64,000 bases of DNA from NCBI RefSeq assembly GCF_012184415.1, contig NZ_VTOX01000009.1, positions 124,001 to 188,000 on the forward strand. The letters run 5' to 3'. Source of the stretch: Ramlibacter lithotrophicus (GTDB lineage: Bacteria; Pseudomonadota; Gammaproteobacteria; Burkholderiales; Burkholderiaceae_C). Under the pieces are notes generated by a model. It made no database searches and was not told the DNA's origin. It was given only the letters and a program-made list of their open reading frames with translations. The position numbers and the translations under genes were made by a program. Below are positions 55,391 to 63,952 of this stretch, piece after piece. The stretch's first letter is position 1, and the number at the start of each line of letters is the position of its first letter.

Positions 55391-56689
55391 ATGGACACCG
55401 CGATCACGACGCTGCACGCGCGGCAGATCCTGGATTCGCGCGGCCGGCCCACGGTGGAAGTCGACGCCTGGCTCGACTGCGGCGCCTTCGGCCGTGCCAG
55501 CGTCCCCTCCGGCGCCTCGACCGGATCAGCCGAAGCGCATGAACTGCGCGACGGCGACGCGTCGCGCTACGACGGCCTTGGCGTGCTCAAGGCTGTCGCC
55601 AACGTCAACGGCGAACTCGCGGCGGCGCTGCGCGGCGCCGACGCGCTGGAGCAGCGGGGTCTCGACGAGCGGCTGGCCGCCATCGACGGCACGCCGCAAC
55701 TCGCGCGGCTCGGCGCCAACGCCGTGCTGGCGGTTTCCCTGGCCGTGTGCCGCGCGGCCGCGGCGGCGCGCGGGCAGCAGCTGTACCAGCGCGTCGCCCA
55801 GCTGTGCGGCGCCACGCCGGTGCTGCCGCTGCCGATGACCAACATCCTCAGCGGAGGACTGCACGCCGGTCGCGGCATGGACGTGCAGGACTTCCTGGCG
55901 ATGCCGTTGCGGGCCGCGACCTTCGGCGAGGCGCTGCACCTCCTTTCGCGCGTGCGTAACGCCGCCTCGCAGGTAGCGCAGCAGCGCGGGTTGACTACGC
56001 TGCTCGCCGACGAAGGCGGCTTGAGCCCGGGACTGGAATCCGGTGCCGCGGCGCTCGCGATGATGACCGAGGCGATCGAGCGCGCCGGGTTGCGTCCCGG
56101 CGAGGACATCGGCATCGCCATCGACGTGGCGGCCAGCACCTTGTGCGAAACGACCGGCGGGTATCGGTTCGCGCGCGAAGGCGTGCACCGCAGCAGCGAG
56201 CAAGTGACGAATTTGCTCGCGTCCTGGGTGCGCGACTTTCCGGTGGTTTCGATCGAGGACGGCCTGGACGAGGAGGACTGGTCCGGCTGGTCGGTGCTGA
56301 CGCAGGCGCTCGGCGGCAAGGTGCAACTGGTGGGCGACGACCTGTTCGCCACCAACCCGCAGCGGCTGGCGCGGGGCGTCGGCGCGGGCGCGGCCAACGG
56401 CGTGCTGGTCAAGGCCAACCAGAACGGCACCGTGAGCGGCACGCTGCACGTGATCGCGCAGGCGCGCGCCGCCGGCTACGCGACGATCGTCTCGGCGCGC
56501 TCGGGCGAGACCGAGGATGCCTTCATGTCTGACCTGGCCGTGGGCAGTGCGGCCGGGCAGATCAAGATCGGCTCGCTGCGCACCTCCAGCACCGTGGCGA
56601 AATACAACCAGCTGCTGCGGATCGAGGAGCACAGCGGCGCGGCGTACGCCGGCACGGCAGCGCTGCGAGGCTGGCGTGGGCATGCCTGA
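55391..56689 (+). CDS. Enolase paralogue with an altered substrate loop
   Basis: A 432-residue protein clearly of the phosphopyruvate hydratase family. HARQILDSRGRPTVEVD and PSGASTGSAEAHELRDGD are the N-terminal signature and mobile loop 1. Metal ligands are seen in AIDVAAST (Asp), SIEDGLDEEDWSGW (Glu) and LVGDDLFATN (Asp). The base lysines lie in VLVKANQNGT and AGQIKIGS. However the usual SHRSGETED, whose His contacts substrate, is SARSGETED here (Ala369). The GGEHA-type loop is SGGLHAGRGMDVQDF. It may still act on 2-phosphoglycerate or a related phospho-acid. Its position between a ThDP enzyme and a kinase, far from pyrG, marks it as a specialised copy rather than the housekeeping enolase. 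Confidence 0.88.
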   Translation: MDTAITTLHARQILDSRGRPTVEVDAWLDCGAFGRASVPSGASTGSAEAHELRDGDASRYDGLGVLKAVANVNGELAAALRGADALEQRGLDERLAAIDGTPQLARLGANAVLAVSLAVCRAAAAARGQQLYQRVAQLCGATPVLPLPMTNILSGGLHAGRGMDVQDFLAMPLRAATFGEALHLLSRVRNAASQVAQQRGLTTLLADEGGLSPGLESGAAALAMMTEAIERAGLRPGEDIGIAIDVAASTLCETTGGYRFAREGVHRSSEQVTNLLASWVRDFPVVSIEDGLDEEDWSGWSVLTQALGGKVQLVGDDLFATNPQRLARGVGAGAANGVLVKANQNGTVSGTLHVIAQARAAGYATIVSARSGETEDAFMSDLAVGSAAGQIKIGSLRTSSTVAKYNQLLRIEEHSGAAYAGTAALRGWRGHA

Positions 56690-57695
56690 CCCGGTGCCGC
56701 CGCCCGAGCTTGCTGCGTTCCTGCGGCAGCAGGGGCTGGCCGGCGACGGCGAGCCGATGCGCTGCAAGCCGCTGGCCGGGGGCGTTTCTTCCGACATCTG
56801 GCGCATCGACCTGCCGGGGCGCAGCGTGTGCGTCAAGCGCGCGCTGCCGAAGCTGCGCGTGGGGGCCGACTGGTTCGCGCCGGTGTCCCGCAACCGCTAC
56901 GAGTGGGAGTGGCTGCAGCTCGCGGCCTGCATCGTGCCCGCTGCGGTGCCGCGGCCGCTGGCGCACGACGAGGCACTGGGCCTGTTCGCGATGGAATTCC
57001 TGCCGCCGGAACGCTATCCGCTGTGGAAGCGCCAGTTGCTCGACGGTGAAGTGGACGCCGGCACGGCGGCGCAGGTGGGCCGGCTGCTGGCGGCGATCCA
57101 CAACGCGACGGCGGGCCGGCCGGAGGTGGCGCGGACCTTCGACTGCGAACCCAATTTCCAGGCGCTGCGGCTCGAACCGTACCTGCTGGCCACCGCGGCG
57201 CGGCACCCCGACCTGGCCCCGGTGCTCGAGGAGCTGGCGCGGCGCACCGGCGCCGCGCGCATCGCGCTGGTCCATGGCGACGTGAGTCCCAAGAACATCC
57301 TGGTGGGACGGCAAGGCCCGGTGCTGCTCGACGCCGAGTGCGCGTGGTATGGCGACCCCGCGTTCGACATCGCCTTCTGCCTGAACCACCTGCTGCTCAA
57401 GGCGGTGCTGCGGCCGCAGCAGGCGCCGTCGTTGATGGACGCGTTCGACGCACTGGCGGCGAGCTACTTCGAGGCGATCGGGTTCGAGCCGCGCGCGGGC
57501 CTGGAGCGCCGCGCGGCGGCACTGCTGCCGGGGCTGGCGCTGGCGCGCATCGACGGCAAGTCGCCGGTGGAATACCTGCTGGACCGGCCGCCGCAGCAGG
57601 CGCTGGTGCGCCGCGAGGCGTGCGCGCTGCTGCTGCACCCGCCCGCCTCCACCTCGGCCATTTCGGCGCGGTGGCGCAGCGCCGCTGCCAGCTGA
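56682..57695 (+). CDS. Aminoglycoside-phosphotransferase-fold (APH) kinase
   Basis: A 337-residue small-molecule kinase. GGVSSDIWRIDLPGRSVCVKRAL gives the glycine-rich loop and ATP-anchoring Lys. LVHGDVSPKNILV is the catalytic loop (Asp and Asn), and LLDAECAWYGDPAFDIAF holds the metal Asp. FAMEFLPPERYPLWKRQLLD lies between the lobes. APH-fold kinases phosphorylate hydroxyls of very different compounds, and antibiotic resistance is not implied. The start overlaps the enolase stop by eight bases, so kinase and enolase are coupled. A glycerate or other hydroxy-acid kinase feeding the enolase is a reasonable but unproven idea. Confidence 0.82.
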   Translation: MPDPVPPPELAAFLRQQGLAGDGEPMRCKPLAGGVSSDIWRIDLPGRSVCVKRALPKLRVGADWFAPVSRNRYEWEWLQLAACIVPAAVPRPLAHDEALGLFAMEFLPPERYPLWKRQLLDGEVDAGTAAQVGRLLAAIHNATAGRPEVARTFDCEPNFQALRLEPYLLATAARHPDLAPVLEELARRTGAARIALVHGDVSPKNILVGRQGPVLLDAECAWYGDPAFDIAFCLNHLLLKAVLRPQQAPSLMDAFDALAASYFEAIGFEPRAGLERRAAALLPGLALARIDGKSPVEYLLDRPPQQALVRREACALLLHPPASTSAISARWRSAAAS

Positions 57696-57736
57696 GGCGT
57701 ACACGGCTCAGGCACGGCGTTTGCCGCTGGGCCGGC

Positions 57737-57973
57737 ATGAACCGCTGCGAACTCCCCCAGGCGGAAGTGCAGGTCTTCCGCAACGTGGTCAGTGCCACGG
57801 GCCGCGATCCGGCCGCGTTTGCCGTCGAGATGAACCCCGACGGCCAGGTCCATGTCACCGGGCCGCAAGGCAGCGCCTTCTACGCCGCCCCGCACTGGAT
57901 CTCCCGCTTCAGCCGCCACCTCGAGCGCGGGTTCTTCGACGCGCGCGCGCAGCCGGAGCCGCCCCGGCACTGA
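57737..57973 (+). CDS. Small hypothetical protein
   Basis: A 78-residue soluble protein, no signal peptide or membrane segment. The central part has a beta-like pattern (AFAVEMNPDGQVHVTGPQGS) followed by an aromatic/basic helix (APHWISRFSRHLERGFFDA). I do not recognise a family. It follows the kinase by about 40 bases on the same strand, without a strong ribosome site. Codon pattern (G/C at third positions) supports coding. Confidence 0.55.
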   Translation: MNRCELPQAEVQVFRNVVSATGRDPAAFAVEMNPDGQVHVTGPQGSAFYAAPHWISRFSRHLERGFFDARAQPEPPRH

Positions 57974-57990
57974 CGAGCGGGACGCGTGCT

Positions 57991-58245
57991 TCAGGGAACG
58001 TCGGGACGCGCGTCCACCTGGTGAAACACGCTGGTGATCGCGTAGCCTTTTTCATCGATCTGGCGCCGCGGCTCGTCGACCTCGTACGGCTCCACGTGGC
58101 TCGCCATGTCGTCCACATGGATGTCGCGCTGGCGCAGGGCCCAGTCGACGTTGGTCGCTTCCTCGGGGATGGGCTGGCCATGGGGCACGAGCAGGTACGA
58201 GAACTTGTTGCCCGCCTCGGCGCGGCGATAGATGTCTACGTGCAC
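57991..58245 (-). CDS. Small conserved-looking protein (DUF6139-like)
   Basis: An 84-residue protein started by GTG at 58243-58245, with AAGGAG eight bases upstream that fixes the start. VDIYRRAEAGNKFSYLLVPH, GQPIPEEATNVDW and DEKGYAITSVFHQV are compact motifs that look conserved, and I believe they match a small uncharacterised family of Burkholderiales (DUF6139), though I cannot verify this. No signal or membrane segment. It is convergent with the 78-residue protein and lies upstream of nothing obvious. Confidence 0.75.
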   Translation of the reverse strand: MHVDIYRRAEAGNKFSYLLVPHGQPIPEEATNVDWALRQRDIHVDDMASHVEPYEVDEPRRQIDEKGYAITSVFHQVDARPDVP

Positions 58246-58422
58246 GGGTCGATCTCCTTGATGTGCTGACGGCAAGCTACCAGCCGAGACGCCGTCGGCG
58301 TGTCGGACGGGAGAGATCGCGGGTGTCGGACACGCGCCTTCCACCCGCATGAGTTGGAAAAACTAGGTGGCCGACCCTGCCGTGTCATTGATCGGCGTCA
58401 ACGGCCGGCTTGCGCGCCACCC
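58246..58422. other. Intergenic stretch, nothing recognised
   Basis: A 177-base space upstream of the GTG-started small protein and downstream of the AEC transporter, both on the minus strand. It presumably holds the small protein's promoter. I see no clear hairpin or further gene. Confidence 0.3.
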
Positions 58423-59388
58423 TCAGGCCAGCAGCGCCACCGCCGCGGAGAAGCTCACGAACGCCGCCGCGGTGGTCAGCATGATGATGCGGGCGATGCG
58501 GCCGGTGTCGGCGCCGAAGCGCTCCGACAGCACGGCGACGTTGCTGGCGCTCGGCAGTGCCGCGACCAGCACCATGACGTGCAGCGCGAACCGGTCCAGC
58601 GGCAACCCGAGCGCGATCGCGGCGTGGCCGGCGGCAAAGACCAGCAGCGGATGCAGGACCAGCTTCACCAGGACCACCGGCAGGTAATCGCGCAGCGGCA
58701 GCGGATCGTGGCGTTCCGCCGCGGCGACGTACTGCGAGCGCGCCAGCACGGCACCGATCGTGAACAGCGCCACGGGCGACGCGGCGGCGGCGAGCAGTTC
58801 GATGGTCTGCATGACCGGCTTGACGGGCTCGACCCGCAACGCCGACGCGACCCCGCCAAGCGCGATGGCCCACGGCATCGGGTTCAGCGCCATTCCCTTG
58901 AGGGCCTTGCGCGCCGCTTCGGCCGCGCCATGCTCGTCGGCGCCGTCCAGCCGCGACAGCGCGATGCACAGCGAACTGGTGACGATCAGGTCCACCAGCA
59001 TCGTCAGGATCGCGGGACCCGCCGCCGCCGCCCCGAGCAGCGCCACCAGCAGCGGCACGCCCATGAAGCCGGTGTTGGGGAACGCGGCGACCAGCGCGCC
59101 GAACGACGCGTCGTTCCAGCGGATGCGCGCGTTCATGCTGGTGCGGACCACGAGCGCCACGACCGCCAGCGCGCAGGCGAGATACACGACGAGCGCCGAC
59201 ACGTCCAGCAACTGGCCGACCGGCGTGCGCGCGCCGAACGTGAACAACATGGCCGGCAGCGCGAAATACAGCACGAAGGAGTTGAGGCCGGAGATGGCCT
59301 CGAGCGGCAGCATGCGGCGCCGGGCGGCGACGTAGCCGGCCAGGACCAGGGCGAAAAACGGGAAGGTGACCAGCAGGATGTCAAGCAC
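58423..59388 (-). CDS. AEC-family (auxin efflux carrier-like) transporter
   Basis: A 321-residue polytopic membrane protein with about ten hydrophobic segments in two halves, as in the AEC/malonate-transporter family. GLNSFVLYFALPAMLF and AAFPNTGFMGVPLLVALLG are the family signatures around the broken helix of the first half. VLHPLLVFAAGHAAIAL and AALPSASNVAVLSERFG repeat the pattern in the second half. Substrates range from auxin to organic acids. The start is GTG at 59386-59388 with GGAGA eight bases before; a longer open frame antisense to the Rep gene is rejected. It diverges from the helicase gene. Confidence 0.88.
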   Translation of the reverse strand: MLDILLVTFPFFALVLAGYVAARRRMLPLEAISGLNSFVLYFALPAMLFTFGARTPVGQLLDVSALVVYLACALAVVALVVRTSMNARIRWNDASFGALVAAFPNTGFMGVPLLVALLGAAAAGPAILTMLVDLIVTSSLCIALSRLDGADEHGAAEAARKALKGMALNPMPWAIALGGVASALRVEPVKPVMQTIELLAAAASPVALFTIGAVLARSQYVAAAERHDPLPLRDYLPVVLVKLVLHPLLVFAAGHAAIALGLPLDRFALHVMVLVAALPSASNVAVLSERFGADTGRIARIIMLTTAAAFVSFSAAVALLA

Positions 59389-59481
59389 CCGCGTATTCTC
59401 CGTGCAACGGGCACGGGCAGCCGCGCCGCGGGCCACGGCACCCGCCGGTATGATTCGCCGCTTGCTCGCAGTACCCACCCG

Positions 59482-61581
59482 ATGTCCGCAGGCCTGAATC
59501 CCGCCCAGCAAGAAGCCGTCAACTACCTGCACGGGCCGTGCCTGGTGCTGGCCGGCGCGGGGTCCGGCAAGACGCGCGTCATCACGCACAAGATCGGGCG
59601 CCTGATCCAGGCCGGACTCGAGGCCAAGCGCATCGCCGCGATCACCTTCACCAACAAGGCCGCCGCCGAAATGCGCGAGCGCGCCAAGGGCCTGATCGGC
59701 CGCCCGGCCAAGGACGTCCTGATCTGCACCTTCCACGCGCTGGGCGTGCGCATGCTGCGCCAGGAGGGCGCGGTGCTGGGGCTCAAGCCCCAGTTCTCCA
59801 TCCTGGACAGCGACGACGTCACCGGCATCCTCAAGGACGCCGGTGGCACCACGGACGCCGCCACCGCGCGCCAGTGGCAGTGGGCGATCAGCCTGTGGAA
59901 GAACATGGGCCTCACGGCGGCGCAGGCCGAGGCCCAGGCGAAGGACGACAACGAGCGCGTCACGGCGCGCATCATGGCGCGCTACGAGGAGCGGCTTGCC
60001 GCCTACCAGGGCGTGGATTTCGACGACCTGATCGGGCTGCCGCTGAAATTGCTCCGCGACCACCAGGAAGTGCGCGAGAAATGGCAGGCGGCGCTCGGCC
60101 ACGTGCTGGTCGACGAATACCAGGACACCAACGCGACGCAGTACGAATTGCTGAAGCTGCTGGTGGGCGCGCGCGGCCGCTTCACGGCCGTGGGCGACGA
60201 CGACCAGTCGATCTACGGCTGGCGCGGCGCGACGCTGGACAACCTGAAGAAGCTGCCGGTGGATTACCCGCAGTTGAAGGTGGTGAAGCTGGAGCAGAAC
60301 TACCGCTCCACCAGCGCCATCCTGCGCGCGGCCAACAACGTGATCGGGCCCAACCCGAAGCTGTTCCAGAAGACGCTGTTTTCCGAACTCGGCGAAGGCG
60401 AGCCGGTGCGGGTGGTCGACGCCGACCACGAGGAGCACGAGGCCGAGCGCGTCGTCGCGCGCATCCAGTCGCTGCGGGCCGGCGGGCTCGGCAAGGACTG
60501 GAAGGATTTCGCGGTGCTGTATCGCGCCAACCACCAGGCCAAGGTGTTCGAGCAGGCGTTGCGCAAGGCACAGATCCCGTACAAGGTCTCAGGCGGCACC
60601 AGCTTCTTCGACCGCGCCGAGATCCGCGACCTGTGCGCGTGGCTGCGCCTGATCGTCAACAACGACGACGATCCGGCCTTCCTGCGCGCGATCACCGCCC
60701 CCAAGCGCGGCATCGGCCACCAGACGCTGCAAAGCCTGGGCGTGTTCGCGGGCAAGTACAAGCTGAGCCTCTTCGAGGCCTTGTTCTCGAACTCGTTGCC
60801 TTCCGCGCTGGCCAGCCGCGCGATCGGCAGCCTGCACGAATTCGGCCGCTACGTGAACGACCTCGAATACCGCGCCCGCCACACGACCGGGGCGGAGGAT
60901 GCGCGCACGTTCCTCACCGACTGGCTGAAGGACATCGCCTACGAAAAGCACCTGTATGACGGCGAGGACAACGAGAAGGTCGCCGCGGCGCGCTGGACCA
61001 ACGTGCTGGACTTCTGCGACTGGATGGCGCAGCGCTGCGGCGGCCAGATCGACGACACGGCGGGCGTGACGACCGCCAGCGAGAAGAAGACGCTGATGGA
61101 AGTGGCGCAGACGATCTCGCTGCTGTCGACCATCAGCGAGCGCGAACAGGAGCAGAACGTGGTGACGTTGTCCACGCTCCATGCGTCCAAAGGCCTGGAG
61201 TGGCCGCACGTCATGCTGGTCGGCGTGACCGAAGGCATGTTGCCGTTCAAGCTCGGCGACGAGGACGGCCCGGCCGGACGGGCCGACGGCGTCATGAGCG
61301 AAGGCATCCTGCAGCGGCTGCAGGAAGAGCGGCGCCTGATGTACGTGGGCATCACCCGCGCGCAGCGCTCGCTGGCGGTGAGCTGGACCAAGCGGCGCAA
61401 GAAGGGCCGGGAGATGGTGCAGGCGCAGCCGAGCCGCTTCATTGCCGAGATGGCGCTGGAGCAGTCCACGGTGAAGGAGGACCCGCGCGCCAAGCTCAAG
61501 GCACTGCGCGCCGAATTCGCGCAGAAGGCGGTGGACAACGCCGCCGCAGCGGCCGCGGCGGCGGCGGCCGGCGCGGCGTGA
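59482..61581 (+). CDS. rep: Rep/UvrD-type superfamily 1 DNA helicase
   Basis: A 699-residue 3'-to-5' helicase. Motif I is LAGAGSGKTRV (Lys30) with the Q motif LNPAQQEAV at the start. Motif Ia is AITFTNKAAAEMRERA, motif II HVLVDEYQDTN, motif III VGDDDQSIYGWRGA, motif IV LEQNYRSTSAIL, motif V LSTLHASKGLEWPHVM and motif VI RRLMYVGITRAQRSL. Length and the KRRKKGRE region fit Rep. The C-terminus is a low-complexity alanine run encoded by GCC/GCG repeats just before the stop. ATG at 59482 gives the conserved start; the frame is open far upstream but antisense to the transporter. The stop overlaps the next start as GTGA. Confidence 0.95.
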   Translation: MSAGLNPAQQEAVNYLHGPCLVLAGAGSGKTRVITHKIGRLIQAGLEAKRIAAITFTNKAAAEMRERAKGLIGRPAKDVLICTFHALGVRMLRQEGAVLGLKPQFSILDSDDVTGILKDAGGTTDAATARQWQWAISLWKNMGLTAAQAEAQAKDDNERVTARIMARYEERLAAYQGVDFDDLIGLPLKLLRDHQEVREKWQAALGHVLVDEYQDTNATQYELLKLLVGARGRFTAVGDDDQSIYGWRGATLDNLKKLPVDYPQLKVVKLEQNYRSTSAILRAANNVIGPNPKLFQKTLFSELGEGEPVRVVDADHEEHEAERVVARIQSLRAGGLGKDWKDFAVLYRANHQAKVFEQALRKAQIPYKVSGGTSFFDRAEIRDLCAWLRLIVNNDDDPAFLRAITAPKRGIGHQTLQSLGVFAGKYKLSLFEALFSNSLPSALASRAIGSLHEFGRYVNDLEYRARHTTGAEDARTFLTDWLKDIAYEKHLYDGEDNEKVAAARWTNVLDFCDWMAQRCGGQIDDTAGVTTASEKKTLMEVAQTISLLSTISEREQEQNVVTLSTLHASKGLEWPHVMLVGVTEGMLPFKLGDEDGPAGRADGVMSEGILQRLQEERRLMYVGITRAQRSLAVSWTKRRKKGREMVQAQPSRFIAEMALEQSTVKEDPRAKLKALRAEFAQKAVDNAAAAAAAAAAGAA

Positions 61582-61985
61582 ACACGCGCGCGCTCATCGC
61601 GCTGGCCGCCGGCCTGGCGCTGGCCGGCGGCGCTTGCGCGCAAGCCGGATGCCCCGCCGCGGCGGACGTCGCCCAGCAGCAGCTGCTGGGACTGTGGCGC
61701 GCGGAGTTCGCCGACGGCGGCGCCGGAGCCACCTTGCTGCTGGAGCCGCATCCCGAGTACCCGCAGAGCGTGCGCGGCGCGATCAACCGCGGCGGCGAAC
61801 GGGCGCTCGTCGCCGGCGATGCGGACTCGGGCGAGTTCACGCTGGAAGAGTCCGTCAACGGAAGAAACATCAGTGCCGTGTGGCTCGGGGACGTCGTCGA
61901 AGGTTCCTGCGGCCGCGAGATCCGCGGCACGTGGAAGGCGGAGGGCAATCCGCGCACACGCGCGTTCGTGTTGCGACGGCAGTAG
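61578..61985 (+). CDS. Small exported protein of unknown function
   Basis: A 135-residue protein with a cleavable signal (NTRALIALAAGLALAGGACAQ). The remaining part contains a lipocalin-like or beta-rich sequence (LLGLWRAEFADGGAGATLLLE, GEFTLEESVNGRNISAVWLG, EIRGTWKAEG) and two cysteines that could form a disulphide. I do not recognise a family with confidence. The GTG start overlaps the Rep stop (GTGA), so it is translated from the helicase transcript although its protein goes to the periplasm. It is convergent with the nhaR-like gene four bases away. Confidence 0.75.
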   Translation: MNTRALIALAAGLALAGGACAQAGCPAAADVAQQQLLGLWRAEFADGGAGATLLLEPHPEYPQSVRGAINRGGERALVAGDADSGEFTLEESVNGRNISAVWLGDVVEGSCGREIRGTWKAEGNPRTRAFVLRRQ

Positions 61986-61989
61986 CCGG

Positions 61990-62871
61990 TCAGTCCCGCC
62001 GCAGCAGTTGCTGCACCAGCGGATGCACCACCTTGCGCTCGGTGGTCACGGCGTAATAGTGTTCCGCGACGCCCTCGCACGCGCCGATGCACTTCACCGG
62101 GGTGCGCTGCAGCAGGTGCTCCTGGACCGCCATCGCCGACGGGAAGACGCCCAGCCCGGCGCCCGCAAAGGTTTCCAGCAGCGCGCTGTCCTCGAACTCG
62201 CCGGCGATGCGCGGCCGCACGCCGTGCTGGGCCAGCCAGTGGTCGATGTGCACGCGCACCATCGAATGCGCCGTAGGCAGGAGCACCGGCACGCGCTGCA
62301 GCGAGGCCGGGAAGTCCTCGCTCGCGAGCTGCCACCAGCGCGGGGCGCCGTACCAGGCCACCTTGGACGTCCCCAGCGCGTGGCTGTGGACCTTGACGTG
62401 CGGATGGAAGGGAGCGGGGTGGTCCGAGAGGACGACATCGAGCTTGTGCACCGCGAGTTCGGCCATCAGGTCGGCCATCTCGCCTTCGTGGCACAGGAGC
62501 CTGAGATCGGGCACCTCCAGCACCGGCTGCAGCAGGCGCTGCACTTCCAGCTTCGGCAGTCCGTCCGCGATCCCGACGGCCAGCCGCACGGCGGGTGCGG
62601 CCGCCGCCCCCCGCACCTGCTCCGGCAGCGCTTCGCCGAGCTGGAAGATCTGCTCCGCCTGGCGCAGGGCGACCACGCCGGCCTCGGTGAGGGCCAGGCC
62701 GCGCCCGGCCGGCCGCAACAGTTCGCAGCCGAGGTCACGCTCGAGCTCCCGCACCTGTGCGCTGACGGTCTGCACCGCCATGTCCAGCCGCGCCGCGGCG
62801 CCGGACATGCTGCCTTCCTTGGCCACGACCCAGAAGTAGTAGAGATGCCGGTAGTTGAAGGCGCGGCTCAT
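61990..62871 (-). CDS. nhaR: NhaR-like LysR-family regulator
   Basis: A 293-residue LysR-type regulator. The N-terminus NYRHLYYFWVVAKEGSMSGA and MAVQTVSAQVRELERDLG is the HTH typical of the NhaR subgroup. The ligand domain includes VGIADGLPKLEVQRLLQPVL, LDVVLSDHPAPFH and FEDSALLETFAGAGLGVFPS, which also fit NhaR, a sodium/alkali-responsive activator in enterobacteria. No nhaA antiporter is adjacent. It diverges from the Bax-inhibitor-1-like gene over 100 bases that contain a TGATC/GATCA inverted pair (62871-62875 and 62894-62898), and may control that gene as well as itself. Confidence 0.85.
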   Translation of the reverse strand: MSRAFNYRHLYYFWVVAKEGSMSGAAARLDMAVQTVSAQVRELERDLGCELLRPAGRGLALTEAGVVALRQAEQIFQLGEALPEQVRGAAAAPAVRLAVGIADGLPKLEVQRLLQPVLEVPDLRLLCHEGEMADLMAELAVHKLDVVLSDHPAPFHPHVKVHSHALGTSKVAWYGAPRWWQLASEDFPASLQRVPVLLPTAHSMVRVHIDHWLAQHGVRPRIAGEFEDSALLETFAGAGLGVFPSAMAVQEHLLQRTPVKCIGACEGVAEHYYAVTTERKVVHPLVQQLLRRD

Positions 62872-62971
62872 GATCAGAAATAACGGGACAAAAGATCAGG
62901 CATTGTCACCTTTTTCGAGAATGTAGAACAACCTATCGTGGCCTTTCGTTCAAATCTCGAAGGGACACTCC

Positions 62972-63652
62972 ATGAACCAGCCGCTCGTTTCCCGCACCAC
63001 GCTCGCCCGCCCCGGCTGGGGCAGCGCCATTGCCAGCCACCGCGTGCTGCGCAACACCTATGCCTTGCTGTCCATGACGCTGCTGTTCAGCGCGGGCGTG
63101 GCGGCGGCTTCGGTGGCGCTTCGCCTTCCCGCGCCCGGCCTGCTGCTCACCCTCGCCGGCTACTTCGGCCTGCTGTTCCTGGTCCACAAGGTGCAAAACA
63201 GCGGCTGGGCGCTGCCGGCCGTCTTCGCTCTCACCGGTTTCATGGGCTACACGCTCGGTCCGGTGCTGGCCGCGCGGCTGGCCCTGCCCGGCGGCGCGCA
63301 GACGATCGCGCTGGCACTGGCGGCGACCGGCGCAACCTTCCTGGCCCTGTCGGCCTGGGTGTTGGCGACCCGCCGCGACTTCAGTTTCATGGGCGGGTTC
63401 CTGTTCGCCGGCATGGTGATCGCGATCCTTGCCGGGCTGGGGGCGATGTTCTTCCAGCTGCCGGCGCTCGCGCTGGCCGTGTCGGCCATGGTCGCGCTCC
63501 TCTCGGCCGGGCTGATCCTGTTCGAGACCAGCCGCATCGTGAACGGCGGCGAAACCAACTACGTGATGGCCACGGTGGGACTGTTCGTCTCGCTGTTCAA
63601 CCTGTTCACCAGCCTGCTGGCCCTGTTCGGGTTCGGCGGCAGCAACGACTGA
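62972..63652 (+). CDS. Bax inhibitor-1/YccA family inner-membrane protein
   Basis: A 226-residue membrane protein with seven hydrophobic segments from about residue 30 to the C-terminus. HRVLRNTYALLSMTLLFSAG, ALTGFMGYTLGPVL and ILFETSRIVNGGETNYVMAT are typical of bacterial BI-1 proteins, and the last holds the conserved acidic residues that sense pH or calcium in BsYetJ. YccA, a relative, modulates FtsH proteolysis. AGGGA precedes the ATG at 62972. It is followed after 16 bases by the zinc-ribbon protein, so the two are likely co-transcribed, and it diverges from the nhaR-like gene. Confidence 0.93.
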   Translation: MNQPLVSRTTLARPGWGSAIASHRVLRNTYALLSMTLLFSAGVAAASVALRLPAPGLLLTLAGYFGLLFLVHKVQNSGWALPAVFALTGFMGYTLGPVLAARLALPGGAQTIALALAATGATFLALSAWVLATRRDFSFMGGFLFAGMVIAILAGLGAMFFQLPALALAVSAMVALLSAGLILFETSRIVNGGETNYVMATVGLFVSLFNLFTSLLALFGFGGSND

Positions 63653-63668
63653 GCGAAAGGAACTCCCG

Positions 63669-63929
63669 ATGAAATGCCCCCATTGCCCCGACGTCACGCT
63701 CCTGATGAACGAGCGCCAGGGCGTCGAGATCGATTACTGCCCGCAGTGCCGCGGGGTCTGGCTCGATCGCGGCGAACTCGACAAGCTGATCGAACGCAGC
63801 GCGTCGGCGCCGGCGCCGCAGGCGGCGGCCTGGCAGCAGCGGCCGGCGCAGCCGGACTTCGCCGACTCCGACTTCCGCCACCACGGCCGGCGCAGACACA
63901 AGTCCTGGCTGAGCGAGATCTTCGACTGA
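63669..63929 (+). CDS. TFIIB-type zinc-ribbon small protein
   Basis: An 86-residue protein. The zinc ribbon at 1-45 is C-x2-C (KCPHCPD) then C-x2-C (DYCPQCRGVWLDRGELDKL), the signature of the zf-TFIIB family (PF13453). A linker rich in Ala, Pro and Gln and a basic, His/Arg-rich end (RHHGRRRHKSWLSEIFD) follow. The family is widespread and its role is unknown. AAAGGA precedes the ATG. It is 16 bases after the BI-1 gene and convergent with the exonuclease gene. Confidence 0.88.
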   Translation: MKCPHCPDVTLLMNERQGVEIDYCPQCRGVWLDRGELDKLIERSASAPAPQAAAWQQRPAQPDFADSDFRHHGRRRHKSWLSEIFD

Positions 63930-63952
63930 GAATCCGCCGGCCCGGGCACCGG

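Noticed and set aside
56682..57695. Aminoglycoside resistance gene
   Set aside because: The fold is APH-like, but coupling to an enolase in a catabolic run and the generic motifs point to a metabolic kinase.
58300..59481. Upstream extension of the Rep helicase frame
   Set aside because: The extension is antisense to the AEC transporter and has no family similarity; the conserved helicase start is at 59482.
61530..61575. GCC/GCG repeat at the Rep C-terminus as a functional repeat
   Set aside because: It encodes a short alanine run at a tolerant C-terminus and fits simple slippage in high-GC coding DNA.
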